Positions 36,318 through 45,133 of a stretch of DNA of 64,000 nucleotides are shown here, piece by piece. Position 1 is the stretch's first letter, and each line of letters begins with the position of its first letter. The stretch is from positions 62,001-126,000 of the forward strand of contig NZ_WQFE01000003.1 in assembly GCF_013033965.1 (NCBI RefSeq). Direction: 5' to 3'. A model generated the notes under the pieces. The model was not told the origin of the DNA. It saw nothing but the letters and a program-made list of their open reading frames with translations, and did not search any database. The position numbers and the translations under genes are program-made. This stretch comes from Ruegeria atlantica (GTDB lineage: Bacteria; Pseudomonadota; Alphaproteobacteria; Rhodobacterales; Rhodobacteraceae).

Positions 36318-36773
36318 TCAGGTGGGCAACGGCGCGTCGCGTTTAAGTTGGTCCATCACGATCTGGCTGTGCACCCGTGCCACTGCAGGATGCGGCAGTA
36401 TCACCTGGTGAAGCAAGCGATTGAGCGCAGAAAGATCGTCGCAATAGACGTGCAGCAGATAATCTGCCTCTCCGGTCATCGTCCAGGCGCTGGTGATTTC
36501 GGGGCGGGTGTCTACCATGCGGGCAAAGCTCTCGGATTGTTCCGGGCCATGGGTGCCCAAATGCACCTGTATGAAGCCTTGAACCTGCAGGCCCAGCATT
36601 AGGGGATCCAGCCGCGCTGCATAGCCGGTGATATAACCTTCGGCCTCAAGCCGTTGACGGCGACGTCCTGCCTGGCTTGGTGACAGGTTCAGCATTTCCC
36701 CCAATTGATGCGCGGTCAGATGTGCGTCCTTTTGCAAGGCAGACAGCAGACGCGTATCGGTGGAATCCAGCAT
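36318..36773 (-). CDS. Lrp/AsnC-family regulator
   Basis: A 151-residue protein: N-terminal helix-turn-helix (LDSTDTRLLSALQKDAHLTAHQLGEMLNLSPSQAGRRRQRLEAEG, about 1-48) and a C-terminal RAM ligand-binding domain (VQGFIQVHLGTHG, SAWTMTGEADYLLHVYCDDL). It is divergent from hppD with a 147-bp AT-rich gap, so it probably controls tyrosine breakdown and senses tyrosine or a product, as Lrp proteins beside hppD often do. It begins 19 bp from the antiporter gene start region and ends upstream of it on the same strand. The upstream extension of the frame is not Lrp-like. Confidence 0.92.
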   Translation of the reverse strand: MLDSTDTRLLSALQKDAHLTAHQLGEMLNLSPSQAGRRRQRLEAEGYITGYAARLDPLMLGLQVQGFIQVHLGTHGPEQSESFARMVDTRPEITSAWTMTGEADYLLHVYCDDLSALNRLLHQVILPHPAVARVHSQIVMDQLKRDAPLPT

Positions 36774-36920
36774 ATGCGGACTTTCTCCATATTTCTTAAC
36801 AATCGTGCGTGATTTGCGCGCGTGATCATATTTTACACAAAAACTATGCGCAGAAACAGCGCTTGGTAAGGCGTATTTTGGAATCAGCAAAGAAATTCCT
36901 GTTTTTAACGGAGACGCGCC

Positions 36921-38018
36921 ATGGGTCCTTTCCCGCACAACGCCCCGAAATCTGTCATCAGCCCTGAAAACCCTGCCGGAACCGACGGGTTCGAGTTTGT
37001 GGAATTTGCCCATCCCGAGCCGCAAGAGCTGCGCGACCTGTTCTCGAAAATGGGTTTCGAAATGGTTGGACACCACACGGACCAGCCACTTGTCGAACTG
37101 TGGCAGCAGGGCGATGTGACCTACATCCTGAATGCCGATCCAGAAAGCTTTGCCGCTAAGTTCGTAGCAGAGCATGGCCCTTGCGCACCCGCAATGGGTT
37201 GGCGGGTTGTGAACGCGCAGAAGGCCTTTGAACACGCGGTCTCCAAGGGTGCCGAGCCTTATGACGCAGCGGACAAGACAATGGATGTTCCGGCAATCAA
37301 GGGTATTGGTGGGTCGCTGATCTATTTCATCGATCAGTATTATGAAACATCACCTTACAATCAGGAATTCACCTGGACCACTCAGTCAAAGCCGCGCGGC
37401 GACGGGTTCTATTACCTCGATCACCTGACCCACAACGTCTACAAGGGCAACATGGACAAGTGGTTCAAGTTCTATGAGGACCTGTTCAACTTCCGTGAAA
37501 TCCGCTTTTTTGACATTCAGGGCAAATTCACTGGCCTCTATAGCCGCGCACTGACGTCGCCATGCGGCCGTATCCGTATTCCGATCAACGAAGACCGGGG
37601 CGAAACCGGGCAGATCGTGTCTTACCTCAAGAAATACAAAGGTGAGGGTATTCAACACATCGCGGTCGGTAGTGAGGACATCTATGCCTCGACCGATGCG
37701 ATTGCGGAAAAAGGTCTGAAGTTCATGCCGGGACCGAACCAGGCGTATTATGACATGTCCAAGGATCGGGTCGTGGATCACGATGAACCGCTGGACCGGA
37801 TGATCAAGCACGGCATCCTGATTGACGGCGAAGGCGTTCTTGACGGAGGCGAGACCCGGATCTTGCTTCAGATCTTCTCAAAAACCGTAATTGGTCCGAT
37901 CTTCTTTGAATTCATCCAACGCAAAGGCGATGATGGGTTCGGTGAAGGGAACTTCCAGGCCCTGTTCGAATCCATCGAGCGTGAACAGATCGAAAGTGGA
38001 GAAATTTCCGCAGCTTAA
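36921..38018 (+). CDS. hppD: 4-hydroxyphenylpyruvate dioxygenase
   Basis: This Fe(II) enzyme converts 4-hydroxyphenylpyruvate to homogentisate in tyrosine breakdown. The 365-residue protein has the vicinal oxygen chelate fold twice, with iron ligands His168 (LDHLTHNV), His246 (GIQHIAVGS) and Glu330 (IFFEFIQRKG), all matching the family. GGAG precedes the ATG. The divergent Lrp gene is its likely regulator. A hairpin follows the stop. Homogentisate dioxygenase is not in the window. Confidence 0.97.
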   Translation: MGPFPHNAPKSVISPENPAGTDGFEFVEFAHPEPQELRDLFSKMGFEMVGHHTDQPLVELWQQGDVTYILNADPESFAAKFVAEHGPCAPAMGWRVVNAQKAFEHAVSKGAEPYDAADKTMDVPAIKGIGGSLIYFIDQYYETSPYNQEFTWTTQSKPRGDGFYYLDHLTHNVYKGNMDKWFKFYEDLFNFREIRFFDIQGKFTGLYSRALTSPCGRIRIPINEDRGETGQIVSYLKKYKGEGIQHIAVGSEDIYASTDAIAEKGLKFMPGPNQAYYDMSKDRVVDHDEPLDRMIKHGILIDGEGVLDGGETRILLQIFSKTVIGPIFFEFIQRKGDDGFGEGNFQALFESIEREQIESGEISAA

Positions 38019-38038
38019 CCTTATGAGTTAAGGTAAGG

Positions 38039-38072
38039 AAGGCGGCTTGGGACATCCCTTGGCCGCCTTTGA
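38039..38072 (+). terminator. Terminator hairpin after hppD
   Basis: AAGGCGGC (38039-38046) pairs with GCCGCCTT (38062-38069), enclosing an inner GGGACATCCC, followed by TGATCTTT. Confidence 0.65.
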
Positions 38073-38083
38073 TCTTTGAATCA

Positions 38084-40240
38084 TCAGCCCCGCGGCATTT
38101 TCAGCGTTACGTTTCTGCCGCGCTTTTGGTATCGCAACTCACTGTCGCCAATGGCGATGACATTACCGCCGTCCAATCTGTCACCGACCTTCAGTTTTTT
38201 GTAGCGACCGCTAGGCAGCCGGACTAAGGCGCGTCGGTTGGCAGGCGTACCATAAACCCCGATCAGGTTCAGTTTGCGCAGACTGATTGCGTTGTCGATG
38301 GTTGCCTGGCGCGCCACGGATGCCGTCGAGGGGATTTTCGGGGCCACAGCCTTTGGTTGGAAAGAACCAGCCTCGTCCGAGCTTTGATTGACCGCCGCAG
38401 TTGACCCCAGATTGGCAGTGTTCGTATTTGTGCTGGCCGCGCGGGCCAGCCCGGCTGGCCGTGTTTTGGGTCGGGGTACGCGGACGACTGCCAATGCTGT
38501 CGGCGTGTCATCAATCTTGGGGCTGCTTTGCAGGGACTCGGGGCGCAATTTCGGACGCAGAACCGCCAGTTCTTCGCGCGTGCGTCCGCCAAGCTGTTGG
38601 CGTTCAAAGCTTTCCAGCAAATTGGCCGGGCGGGGTTTTGGGCGATGGCGGGCGAGCCGATCGGTTGGCTCCTCTTCAATCGGCTCCTGTTCGAACCGAA
38701 CCGGAACGGCCGGCGGAACCTTGGCAGGGCGGCCAAGATAAACAACCACGCCTTCGGGGTTCAAGGTCCCTTCTGCTGTTGGCGTGACGAGGCCACGATC
38801 ATCCAAATCGTATTGGCCGCCGTCCGACGCGGGCAGGGCGGCTTGTTCAAATGGCAGGTCAGTTTCAAAGCTGTTGACGGGCGGCAATGCCACCGCGTCT
38901 CGCGACAAATCTGTGCTGTCCAGGGATGCCAGATACAGGTCCTCAGCGGGCTCCGGAACGGGATCGGGCAAAGTTCCGGGGGCAACAATCTCGATACCCG
39001 CTTGCGACGGAGAATCTATGGTCTCTGACTCTTGTCCCACGGGTTCGACAAGGGTCGGTGCCACGTTCAGCGCTTCGAGGATTGCGGCATCGGTCGCGCT
39101 AAGATCAGCGGGCGGTTCCTCAGTGGGTTCGGGCTGTGACTCTTCAACCGGCGTAGTTGTGGCCACCTCTGGTTCGAATTCAAGTTCGGGATCGCCTTCG
39201 CCCTTCTGAGCTTCGGCGATCTGCTCGTTTGATGCGAGGTTTGGCGGACTTTCTTCAATCGCAACCGCCTCGGCCACTGTGGGCTCAGAATCGTCAGATC
39301 CAGTCAACGACCACACGGTCAGGGAAATACCGGCGACCAGAGCGGCCGCCGCGGCCGGAACGGCGTAGCGGCTGATCGGGGTTTTGGGTTTCGTTTCAGC
39401 TGCACTGTTCGCGATGGGCGCTGAACGAAACTCTGTCGGGGTCTCGGTATCAGCGATCGCGTGAATGGCAGGGCCATCGTCTTCCTTGGCAGGTTCTTTA
39501 GCCTCAACCGGCTCCACAGCTGCGGCCGCATCGGGCGCTGAAGTCAATTCTGCCGGGACCTCGGTATCAGCGACCGGGTGAATGGCAGCGCCTTCATCTT
39601 CTTTGGTAGGTTCCTTAGCCTCAACCCGCTCCACTTCTGCTGTCGCATTGGAGGCTGAAGGCAACTCTTTCGGAACCTCGGCATCAGGGATCGTGTGAAT
39701 GGCAAGGTCTTCATCTTCACTGCCGAGTTCTTCCGCCTCTACCGGTTTCACTTTGGCGGTCGTGTTGGGGGGAACTATTTCGAACTGCGGTTCGGACGGA
39801 AACTCTTGACCTTCGATCGGGGTAGAATACTGGACGGGAACAAACCCATGTTCTGCGGCGAATGCCCGCGCCTCATCCAGAGTTTGCCTAGCGACGGCGA
39901 CGACATGGGTCATCGCGCCAACGGTTGCTGTGTCAAAGGCAAGTTCGTCCAGCGCATAAGGCGTGGAACTGGCCAGTTCCGCTTGTGCTTTTTCGGTGGC
40001 TTCCTCGGGGCTTAACCCATCCGTTGGGATTGCCATAAACCGCACTTGGTCCGCCGGAATCACCAGTTTGCAGTTCAGGTCGTTTTCAAGGGCAAAACCT
40101 TGGTCCCGCAATGCGATGACCTGCGCATTCAGGTCGGGCGCATCCAGGGAAACCTCGCCAATGCAGTACCAGTCGCCATCCGAATGGTGGCGCAAGGATA
40201 TTCCGGTCGAAGAAAAAGACAGCGCAAAGGCGGGTTTCAT
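38084..40240 (-). CDS. Large single-pass membrane protein with PilP/GspC-like C-terminus
   Basis: A 718-residue protein, not clearly named. Residues 1-140 are compact and resemble the actin-like front of GspL/PilM proteins (FALSFSSTGISLRHHSDGDWYCIGEV, LVIPADQVRFMAIPTDGLSPEEA). Three 39-residue acidic repeats follow (164-280). One transmembrane helix sits near 300-320 (VPAAAAALVAGISLTVWSL). A long Pro/Glu-rich region follows, then KPRPxxLxE-type motifs (KPRPANLLE, KLRPESLQ, KTRPAGLAR). The C-terminal 65 residues (LNLIGVYGTPANRRALVRL..KVGDRLDGGNVIAIGD) look like a PilP/GspC HR domain. A role bridging the cell wall or in a secretion-like complex is inferred. Confidence 0.72.
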   Translation of the reverse strand: MKPAFALSFSSTGISLRHHSDGDWYCIGEVSLDAPDLNAQVIALRDQGFALENDLNCKLVIPADQVRFMAIPTDGLSPEEATEKAQAELASSTPYALDELAFDTATVGAMTHVVAVARQTLDEARAFAAEHGFVPVQYSTPIEGQEFPSEPQFEIVPPNTTAKVKPVEAEELGSEDEDLAIHTIPDAEVPKELPSASNATAEVERVEAKEPTKEDEGAAIHPVADTEVPAELTSAPDAAAAVEPVEAKEPAKEDDGPAIHAIADTETPTEFRSAPIANSAAETKPKTPISRYAVPAAAAALVAGISLTVWSLTGSDDSEPTVAEAVAIEESPPNLASNEQIAEAQKGEGDPELEFEPEVATTTPVEESQPEPTEEPPADLSATDAAILEALNVAPTLVEPVGQESETIDSPSQAGIEIVAPGTLPDPVPEPAEDLYLASLDSTDLSRDAVALPPVNSFETDLPFEQAALPASDGGQYDLDDRGLVTPTAEGTLNPEGVVVYLGRPAKVPPAVPVRFEQEPIEEEPTDRLARHRPKPRPANLLESFERQQLGGRTREELAVLRPKLRPESLQSSPKIDDTPTALAVVRVPRPKTRPAGLARAASTNTNTANLGSTAAVNQSSDEAGSFQPKAVAPKIPSTASVARQATIDNAISLRKLNLIGVYGTPANRRALVRLPSGRYKKLKVGDRLDGGNVIAIGDSELRYQKRGRNVTLKMPRG
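39401..39751 (-). repeat. Three tandem 117-bp (39-residue) coding repeats
   Basis: Residues 164-202, 203-241 and 242-280 of the 718-residue protein follow one pattern: V-x-P/R-VEAxE, then E-D/E, AIH-x-I/V-x-D, E-x-P-x-E-L/F, SA. All are rich in Glu, Ala and Pro. Copies 2 and 3 are most alike. Confidence 0.8.
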
Positions 40241-40404
40241 AATCCGGAAAAACCATAGTTGTCAGCATCTGTGCAAACGATCATTCGTCCGCAAAGTGAC
40301 ATTAAAGCAGGATCCCGCCGAGGGAAAGAAAAAGCCGGGCTTTCCCCTTGTTAGGCAGACCCTCGCCACCCCATGTTGTGAGAAAGTAAATCGGAGGGAA
40401 GACC

Positions 40405-41100
40405 TTGAATAAAATCGCTTTTCTGGCCGCAGTCCTATCGATGTCGGTAGCAAGTATGGCCCATGCGGAAGAACGTCGCATCACCGTAGACGCGGCGGGA
40501 ACTGTGCAGGCCTCACCTGACATGGCAACCATTACACTGGGCGTGACCAATGAGGATGCGCAGGCCTCGAACGCCATGAAAGCCACCTCGGACGCGGTGA
40601 CGCAGGTCCTGAGCCGCCTGCAGGAACTTGGTATCGAAACGCGCGATGTTCAGACGCGCGACGTGTCGCTGTCACCAGTTTGGAACAACCGCAACAGCGC
40701 AAGCGGTGAGCGGCCTGAAATTTCCGGGTTTGTCGCCTCGAACCGGGTCGTTGTACGTGTACGTGACCTGACACAGCTTGGCACGATCATGGATGCGGTT
40801 ATCCAGGACGGGGCCAATGATTTTGGTGGCCTGAGCTTTGGCGTGCAGGATCCGAAACCATTGCAAGCACAGGCGCGTGCGAACGCCGTGGCTGAGGCAA
40901 CCGCCAAGGCCGAACAGCTTGCACAGGCCGCAAATGTGACGCTCGGAGCAGTTCAGCAGATTAGCGAACAGGTCGGTGGTGCGCAGCCCGTCGCGATGAT
41001 GCGTGAATTCAGCATGGCTGATGCAGGCGGTGTTCCGGTCGCGGGTGGCGAGGTGTCCGTTTCAGTCACCGTAACCATGGAATTCGAAATTTCTGAGTAA
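40405..41100 (+). CDS. SIMPL-domain periplasmic protein
   Basis: A 231-residue exported protein with a signal peptide (about 1-21, AFLAAVLSMSVASMAHA) and a SIMPL/DUF541 domain (ITVDAAGTVQASPDMATITLGV, ISGFVASNRVVVRVRDL, FGVQDPKPLQAQARANAV). Family members form oligomeric rings in the envelope and some relate to oxidative stress; the role here is unknown. The start appears to be TTG at 40,405, because GGAGG sits 10 bp upstream and the signal peptide begins there; no ATG in frame would keep it. Confidence 0.9.
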   Translation: MNKIAFLAAVLSMSVASMAHAEERRITVDAAGTVQASPDMATITLGVTNEDAQASNAMKATSDAVTQVLSRLQELGIETRDVQTRDVSLSPVWNNRNSASGERPEISGFVASNRVVVRVRDLTQLGTIMDAVIQDGANDFGGLSFGVQDPKPLQAQARANAVAEATAKAEQLAQAANVTLGAVQQISEQVGGAQPVAMMREFSMADAGGVPVAGGEVSVSVTVTMEFEISE

Positions 41101-41102
41101 CC

Positions 41103-41813
41103 TCAGGATGTCGCCCGGGCCATCAGCGGTTGTCGTTGTTGGCCCGTCTGATCGAAATTGTCTGGCGACAGCCAAGCCTCAAAGGCGCTGCGAATCCGAG
41201 GCCATTCGCTGTCGATAATCGAATACCACGCCGTATCCCGATTGCGGCCTTTGTAGTGGGTGGCCTGCCGGAAAATACCTTCGAACGTAAAGCCCAACCG
41301 TTCCGCTGCGCGACAGGACGGCGCGTTCAACGCATCACATTTCCATTCATAGCGTCGATATCCCAACTCGTCGAAAACGCGACGCATCATCAGGAACATG
41401 GTTTCCGTCGATTGCGGACTGCGCTGCAGCAACGGCGAAAAGTGGATGTGCCCCACCTCGATCGCACCTGCCGCCGGATCGATCCGTAAATATGAAGCCA
41501 TGCCCACGGGTGTGTCGTTGCTGTCCAGGACGGTGTGGAACATCGGGTCTGCATCCATGCAGGTCGCACGCGCCCAATCCTCAAACTCGGGTTCGTTGTC
41601 GAATGGTCCGTAGGGCAGGTAGGTCCAGTTGTGACCATCCGTGTCGTTTGCAAACGCCCGGAACAATCCGGGCGCATGTCTGTTAACGTCAAGCGGCACG
41701 ACCGAACAATAGCGGCCTTCCATCGGTGTGTAAGGCGGTGTAGGGCGAGGGAACTCGCCCGGAACCGGCAGACCAATGGGTTGACCCAGTTCGTTTGTGT
41801 CGTGCGCGCTCAT
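41103..41813 (-). CDS. GNAT-family N-acetyltransferase
   Basis: A 236-residue acetyltransferase of the RimJ/RimL group. The acetyl-CoA fold is at about 35-200: GMASYLRIDPAAGAIEVGHIHFSPLLQRSP, MRRVFDELGYRRYEWKCDALNAPSCRAAERLGFTFEG. Relatives acetylate ribosomal proteins, antibiotics or small metabolites; the target is unknown. Its start is 3 bp after the metY stop on the same strand, so it is probably co-transcribed with metY. Confidence 0.88.
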   Translation of the reverse strand: MSAHDTNELGQPIGLPVPGEFPRPTPPYTPMEGRYCSVVPLDVNRHAPGLFRAFANDTDGHNWTYLPYGPFDNEPEFEDWARATCMDADPMFHTVLDSNDTPVGMASYLRIDPAAGAIEVGHIHFSPLLQRSPQSTETMFLMMRRVFDELGYRRYEWKCDALNAPSCRAAERLGFTFEGIFRQATHYKGRNRDTAWYSIIDSEWPRIRSAFEAWLSPDNFDQTGQQRQPLMARATS

Positions 41814-41816
41814 CCC

Positions 41817-43109
41817 TCAGGCACTCGCTTTGGCCAGCGCCTGATCAAGATCGGCGATCAGGTCATCCGCGTCCTCGATGCCAATGGACACACGCACAAC
41901 GCCGGGGCCAGCGCCTGCGGCTTCTTGCTGTTCTGGGGTCAATTGCCGGTGCGTGGTCGAGGCCGAGTGAATGATCAGCGAGCGCGCGTCACCCAAGTTG
42001 GCCACGTGGCTGAAGATCTCCAGCGCGTTGACCAGTTTGATACAGGCGTCATAGCCGCCTTTCACCGCGAAGGTGAACAGCGCGCCGGCGCCCTTCTTAT
42101 AGTGTTCCTTAACCCGGTCGTGGTAGGGGGAAGAGGGCAGCCCCGCGTATGTCACGTAGTCCACCCGGTCATCCGCTTCGAGCCACGCGGCGATCTTTTG
42201 CGCGTTTTCGACGTGCCGCTCCATCCTCAGGGACAGGGTCTCGATCCCCATCAGCGTATAGTGTGCCGCCTGCGGGTTCATGGTCATGCCCAGATCGCGC
42301 AGGCCAATGGCAATCCCGTGGAAAGTGAAGGCCAGCGGGCCGAAGGTCTCATGGAATTTAAGCCCGTGATATGCCTGCTCCGGTTCGCTGAGCGAGGGGA
42401 ACTTGTCATTCGCCGACCAGTCGAACTTGCCCGAATCCACGATGCAGCCGCCAGTGACGGTGCCGTTGCCGGTCAGGTACTTGGTGGTCGAATGCACGAC
42501 CAGTGTCGCGCCGTGCTCGATCGGGCGGCACAGGTACGGCGTGGCCGAGGTGTTGTCGACGATCAGCGGAATACCTGCCGCGTCGGCCACATCCGCCAAG
42601 GCGCGGATATCAGTGACATAGCCGCCGGGGTTGGCGATAGATTCACAGAACACCGCACGGGTGTTGTCGTCGATGGCGTCCTTTACAGCGTCTAGATCAT
42701 CGGTATCAACGAACTTTGCCGACCAGCCAAAGCGCTTGATGGTCTGGCTGAACTGCGTGACGGTACCGCCATACAGACGGGTCGAGGCGACGACATTGCA
42801 GCCCGGGCCCATCAGCGGGAACAGCGCCATAATTTGCGCCGCGTGACCTGACGAGCAGCAAACTGCGCCAACGCCGCCCTCCAGCGTGGCGACACGTTCC
42901 TGCAGAACCGCCACGGTCGGGTTAGTCAGGCGGGAATAGATGAAGCCGACCTCTTGCAGGTTGAACAGGGCTGCTGCGTGATCCGCATCGCGGAACACAT
43001 AGGCTGTCGTCTGATAGATAGGTGTCTGACGCGCGCCAGTTGCGGGATCGGGCCGTGCGCCCGCGTGAATTTGAAGCGTGTCAAAACCGTAGGTAGGGCC
43101 GTCAGACAT
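41817..43109 (-). CDS. metY: O-acetylhomoserine sulfhydrylase (PLP-dependent)
   Basis: This enzyme makes homocysteine from O-acetylhomoserine and sulfide in direct sulfhydrylation. The 430-residue protein is a Cys/Met metabolism PLP enzyme: FIYSRLTNPT, the PLP ring stack SSGHAAQ (86-92), the Asp in VDNTSATPYLCRPI and the Schiff-base Lys210 in VVHSTTKYLTGNG. The length fits MetY rather than MetB. The upstream gap is only 72 bp, too short for a full SAM-type riboswitch, and no such motif is seen. The GNAT gene follows. Confidence 0.93.
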   Translation of the reverse strand: MSDGPTYGFDTLQIHAGARPDPATGARQTPIYQTTAYVFRDADHAAALFNLQEVGFIYSRLTNPTVAVLQERVATLEGGVGAVCCSSGHAAQIMALFPLMGPGCNVVASTRLYGGTVTQFSQTIKRFGWSAKFVDTDDLDAVKDAIDDNTRAVFCESIANPGGYVTDIRALADVADAAGIPLIVDNTSATPYLCRPIEHGATLVVHSTTKYLTGNGTVTGGCIVDSGKFDWSANDKFPSLSEPEQAYHGLKFHETFGPLAFTFHGIAIGLRDLGMTMNPQAAHYTLMGIETLSLRMERHVENAQKIAAWLEADDRVDYVTYAGLPSSPYHDRVKEHYKKGAGALFTFAVKGGYDACIKLVNALEIFSHVANLGDARSLIIHSASTTHRQLTPEQQEAAGAGPGVVRVSIGIEDADDLIADLDQALAKASA

Positions 43110-43181
43110 CTTGGAAATCTCCTGTTGGAATGTGTGTTGCAGAATCTCTAGGCGATTGGGCGCGTGCAGACAACATTCCTG

Positions 43182-44177
43182 TCAGCGCATCCAAAGACCA
43201 TTTTTGCGTATCGTATTGCGAATGACCTGCTCGCGTTTGGGCAGGTTTTCGCGGTCGAACATGTCCCGGATTTTGTGACCCTTGCGCTGCAACACCAGCT
43301 TCTTGATCGGATCATATCCCTTGAGCACCTTCTTGACCCGGTTTGGCGCTGCCACGGTTTCCAGCACCTCGACAACATGGTCGCTTTCGCGGGCGTAGAG
43401 CAGGGGGAACAGGCGATAGTGACAGCTGACAGACCCGTCCAGCAGGCCGCCGGGCAGGGCATCTCGACCGCCGCCGAACGAGTGGATAACCGGCGGCAAT
43501 GCAGCCTGATCCAGCCACGGGTCCAAATTCTGACCTGCCATTTCTGGGATCTCGCCGTCGCGGATCGTACGGGCGTAATCCAGAAAGCGATTTCCAAAGG
43601 TATGCGGGCAGGAATAAAAGAAATATCCGGCATTGAAATAAAGGTAGCGCCGCCAGTAATCCACCGGTTGGCTGGTATCCAGTGAGCTGTCGAAATCCAG
43701 TTCGAACCTGCGATAAAGCGCCTTCCAGATTCCGTCCAGCCCGGGACCGTACAGGGTTGGCTTGGGCCAGGTTCCCTCGACCCTTAGCGACGCGCCAGGG
43801 CGGTCAAAATCGAAGGGCACGCTGTTCAGATCACCGGTGATCAGCGTATCACTGTCGAAAAACACAAACGGCTCACCCTCGGGAAGGGCCGCCAGTGCCT
43901 CGATCTTGTTGCCATAAGGATAAACGTTGCCGAAGACCTTGCTTTCGAACGGTAGGATCTCGGCATCCAACTGGCGGAGTGCTTTCAGCAGATCCTCGTC
44001 CTGAATGCTGGGGTCTTGTGGCCAACGCGGTCCGAGCTGTGGAACAGCCACGAACAACCGACCCGAAAAACTCGGGCTGGTGTGCCGTAGCGAGGCGGCA
44101 AACAAAAGGGCTTCGTATTGCAGCCGGTTGTTTTGCCCGATGATAACGATGTTGAATTTCGGGGCGCTGGCCTGCAT
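43182..44177 (-). CDS. GT-A fold glycosyltransferase-like protein
   Basis: A 331-residue protein with a nucleotide-sugar transferase look: FNIVIIGQNNRLQYEALLFAASLR at the start, and FVFFDSDTLITGDL with a DSD metal motif (108-110), as in GT8-type enzymes. YLYFNAGYFFYSCPHTFGNRFLDYA and LDPWLDQAALPPVI are conserved-looking acceptor-side segments. There is no membrane helix. The ATG at 44,177 is chosen because the fold begins there. It lies 72 bp upstream of metY on the same strand but has no clear functional link to it. The substrate is unknown. Confidence 0.78.
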   Translation of the reverse strand: MQASAPKFNIVIIGQNNRLQYEALLFAASLRHTSPSFSGRLFVAVPQLGPRWPQDPSIQDEDLLKALRQLDAEILPFESKVFGNVYPYGNKIEALAALPEGEPFVFFDSDTLITGDLNSVPFDFDRPGASLRVEGTWPKPTLYGPGLDGIWKALYRRFELDFDSSLDTSQPVDYWRRYLYFNAGYFFYSCPHTFGNRFLDYARTIRDGEIPEMAGQNLDPWLDQAALPPVIHSFGGGRDALPGGLLDGSVSCHYRLFPLLYARESDHVVEVLETVAAPNRVKKVLKGYDPIKKLVLQRKGHKIRDMFDRENLPKREQVIRNTIRKNGLWMR

Positions 44178-44342
44178 CCGGTGACTTTCAGTTTTGTGGG
44201 TGCCGTGGTCCGGCGCTGCTCGGGTTTCTTTTCGGACGTACAGTACGCAGGCGCGCCCGTCAAAACCAGATGCGATGCGCGTAAATTGAAAACTGTCGGC
44301 GCAACACCATTTAAGTGACACGTCCCGATCAGGAGTGCCCTC

Positions 44343-44975
44343 ATGAGGATCAACGCAGATTTCACCAAACGTGTTGCGGTTCATTTCGACCAGACTGAAT
44401 GGGTCGCGTCTCCCGCGGCCGGTGTCGAACGCAAGATGCTGGACCGCATTGGCGAAGAAGTGGCCCGCGCAACGACAATCGTCCGCTTTGCCCCGGGTAG
44501 CGCATTTTCGGCCCACACCCATGACGGGGGTGAAGAGTATCTGGTGCTGGATGGCGTTTTTCAGGACGAGACCGGAGATTTTCCGGTCGGCAGCTATGTG
44601 CGAAACCCCCCGACCTCGTCGCACACACCTTCGGCCAAAGAGGGCGCGACGATTTTGGTCAAGCTTCACCAGTTTGACCCAGACGACCGGACTAAGGTGC
44701 GCCGCTCGGTCAATGGTCAGGCGAATACTCAACTGTTCAAAGACACGCGCGAAGATGTCCGTGTTTTGAATCTTGGGGCGGGTGAGGCGTTGGATCTGGA
44801 CGCATCGCAGGGGCTCGAGTTGTTTGTGATCGAAGGTTCACTGACGGAATCTGACGAGGATTTCACCACCTGGGATTGGCTGAGATTGCCGCCGGGCACG
44901 CGGTCGACTGCGGTTGCAGGACCGTCCGGTGCTCGTATTTGGACGAAAACCGGACATCTGGCCCAAATGATCTGA
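44343..44975 (+). CDS. ChrR-like double cupin protein
   Basis: A 210-residue protein with two cupin halves. The first has ATTIVRFAPGSAFSAHTHDGGEEYLVLDGVF, with the His-x-His and Glu metal ligands (HTHDGGEE). The second (about 120-205) lacks most ligands. It resembles the cupin domain of ChrR, the anti-sigma factor for singlet oxygen stress, but has no zinc anti-sigma domain and no sigma factor next to it. So it is probably a stand-alone metal-binding cupin of unknown role. A strong terminator follows. Confidence 0.85.
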   Translation: MRINADFTKRVAVHFDQTEWVASPAAGVERKMLDRIGEEVARATTIVRFAPGSAFSAHTHDGGEEYLVLDGVFQDETGDFPVGSYVRNPPTSSHTPSAKEGATILVKLHQFDPDDRTKVRRSVNGQANTQLFKDTREDVRVLNLGAGEALDLDASQGLELFVIEGSLTESDEDFTTWDWLRLPPGTRSTAVAGPSGARIWTKTGHLAQMI

Positions 44976-45009
44976 TAGGTCATTTGCAAGAAAAACAGGC
45001 AATTTTTGT

Positions 45010-45047
45010 GAAAAACCGGGCCGATTTGCCTGGTTTTTCTTTTTTTG
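45010..45047 (+). terminator. Terminator after the cupin gene
   Basis: AAAAACC (45011-45017) and GGTTTTT (45032-45038) with inner GGC/GCC form a stem with loop CGATTT, followed by CTTTTTTT. Its T-run runs into the RutR-like box of preT. Confidence 0.85.
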
Positions 45048-45077
45048 ACCATTTGGCAAATTTTACCATTTGATAAA
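45045..45077. promoter_or_regulatory. Tandem degenerate RutR-like boxes before preT
   Basis: Against TTGACCA-N2-TGGTCAA, the first box (45045-45060) has two mismatches (TGGCAAA end) and the second (45062-45077) three (TTTACCA, TGATAAA). Their centres are 17 bp apart, about 57-81 bp upstream of preT. Confidence 0.55.
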
Positions 45078-45133
45078 AAATCAGATTGTGGCAAGCTGAG
45101 GTCACAACGAACATATCTACAGGGAGTAGAGTG

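Noticed and set aside
43110-43181. SAM riboswitch before metY
   Set aside because: The 72-bp gap shows no SAM-II or SAM/SAH core and is short for one.
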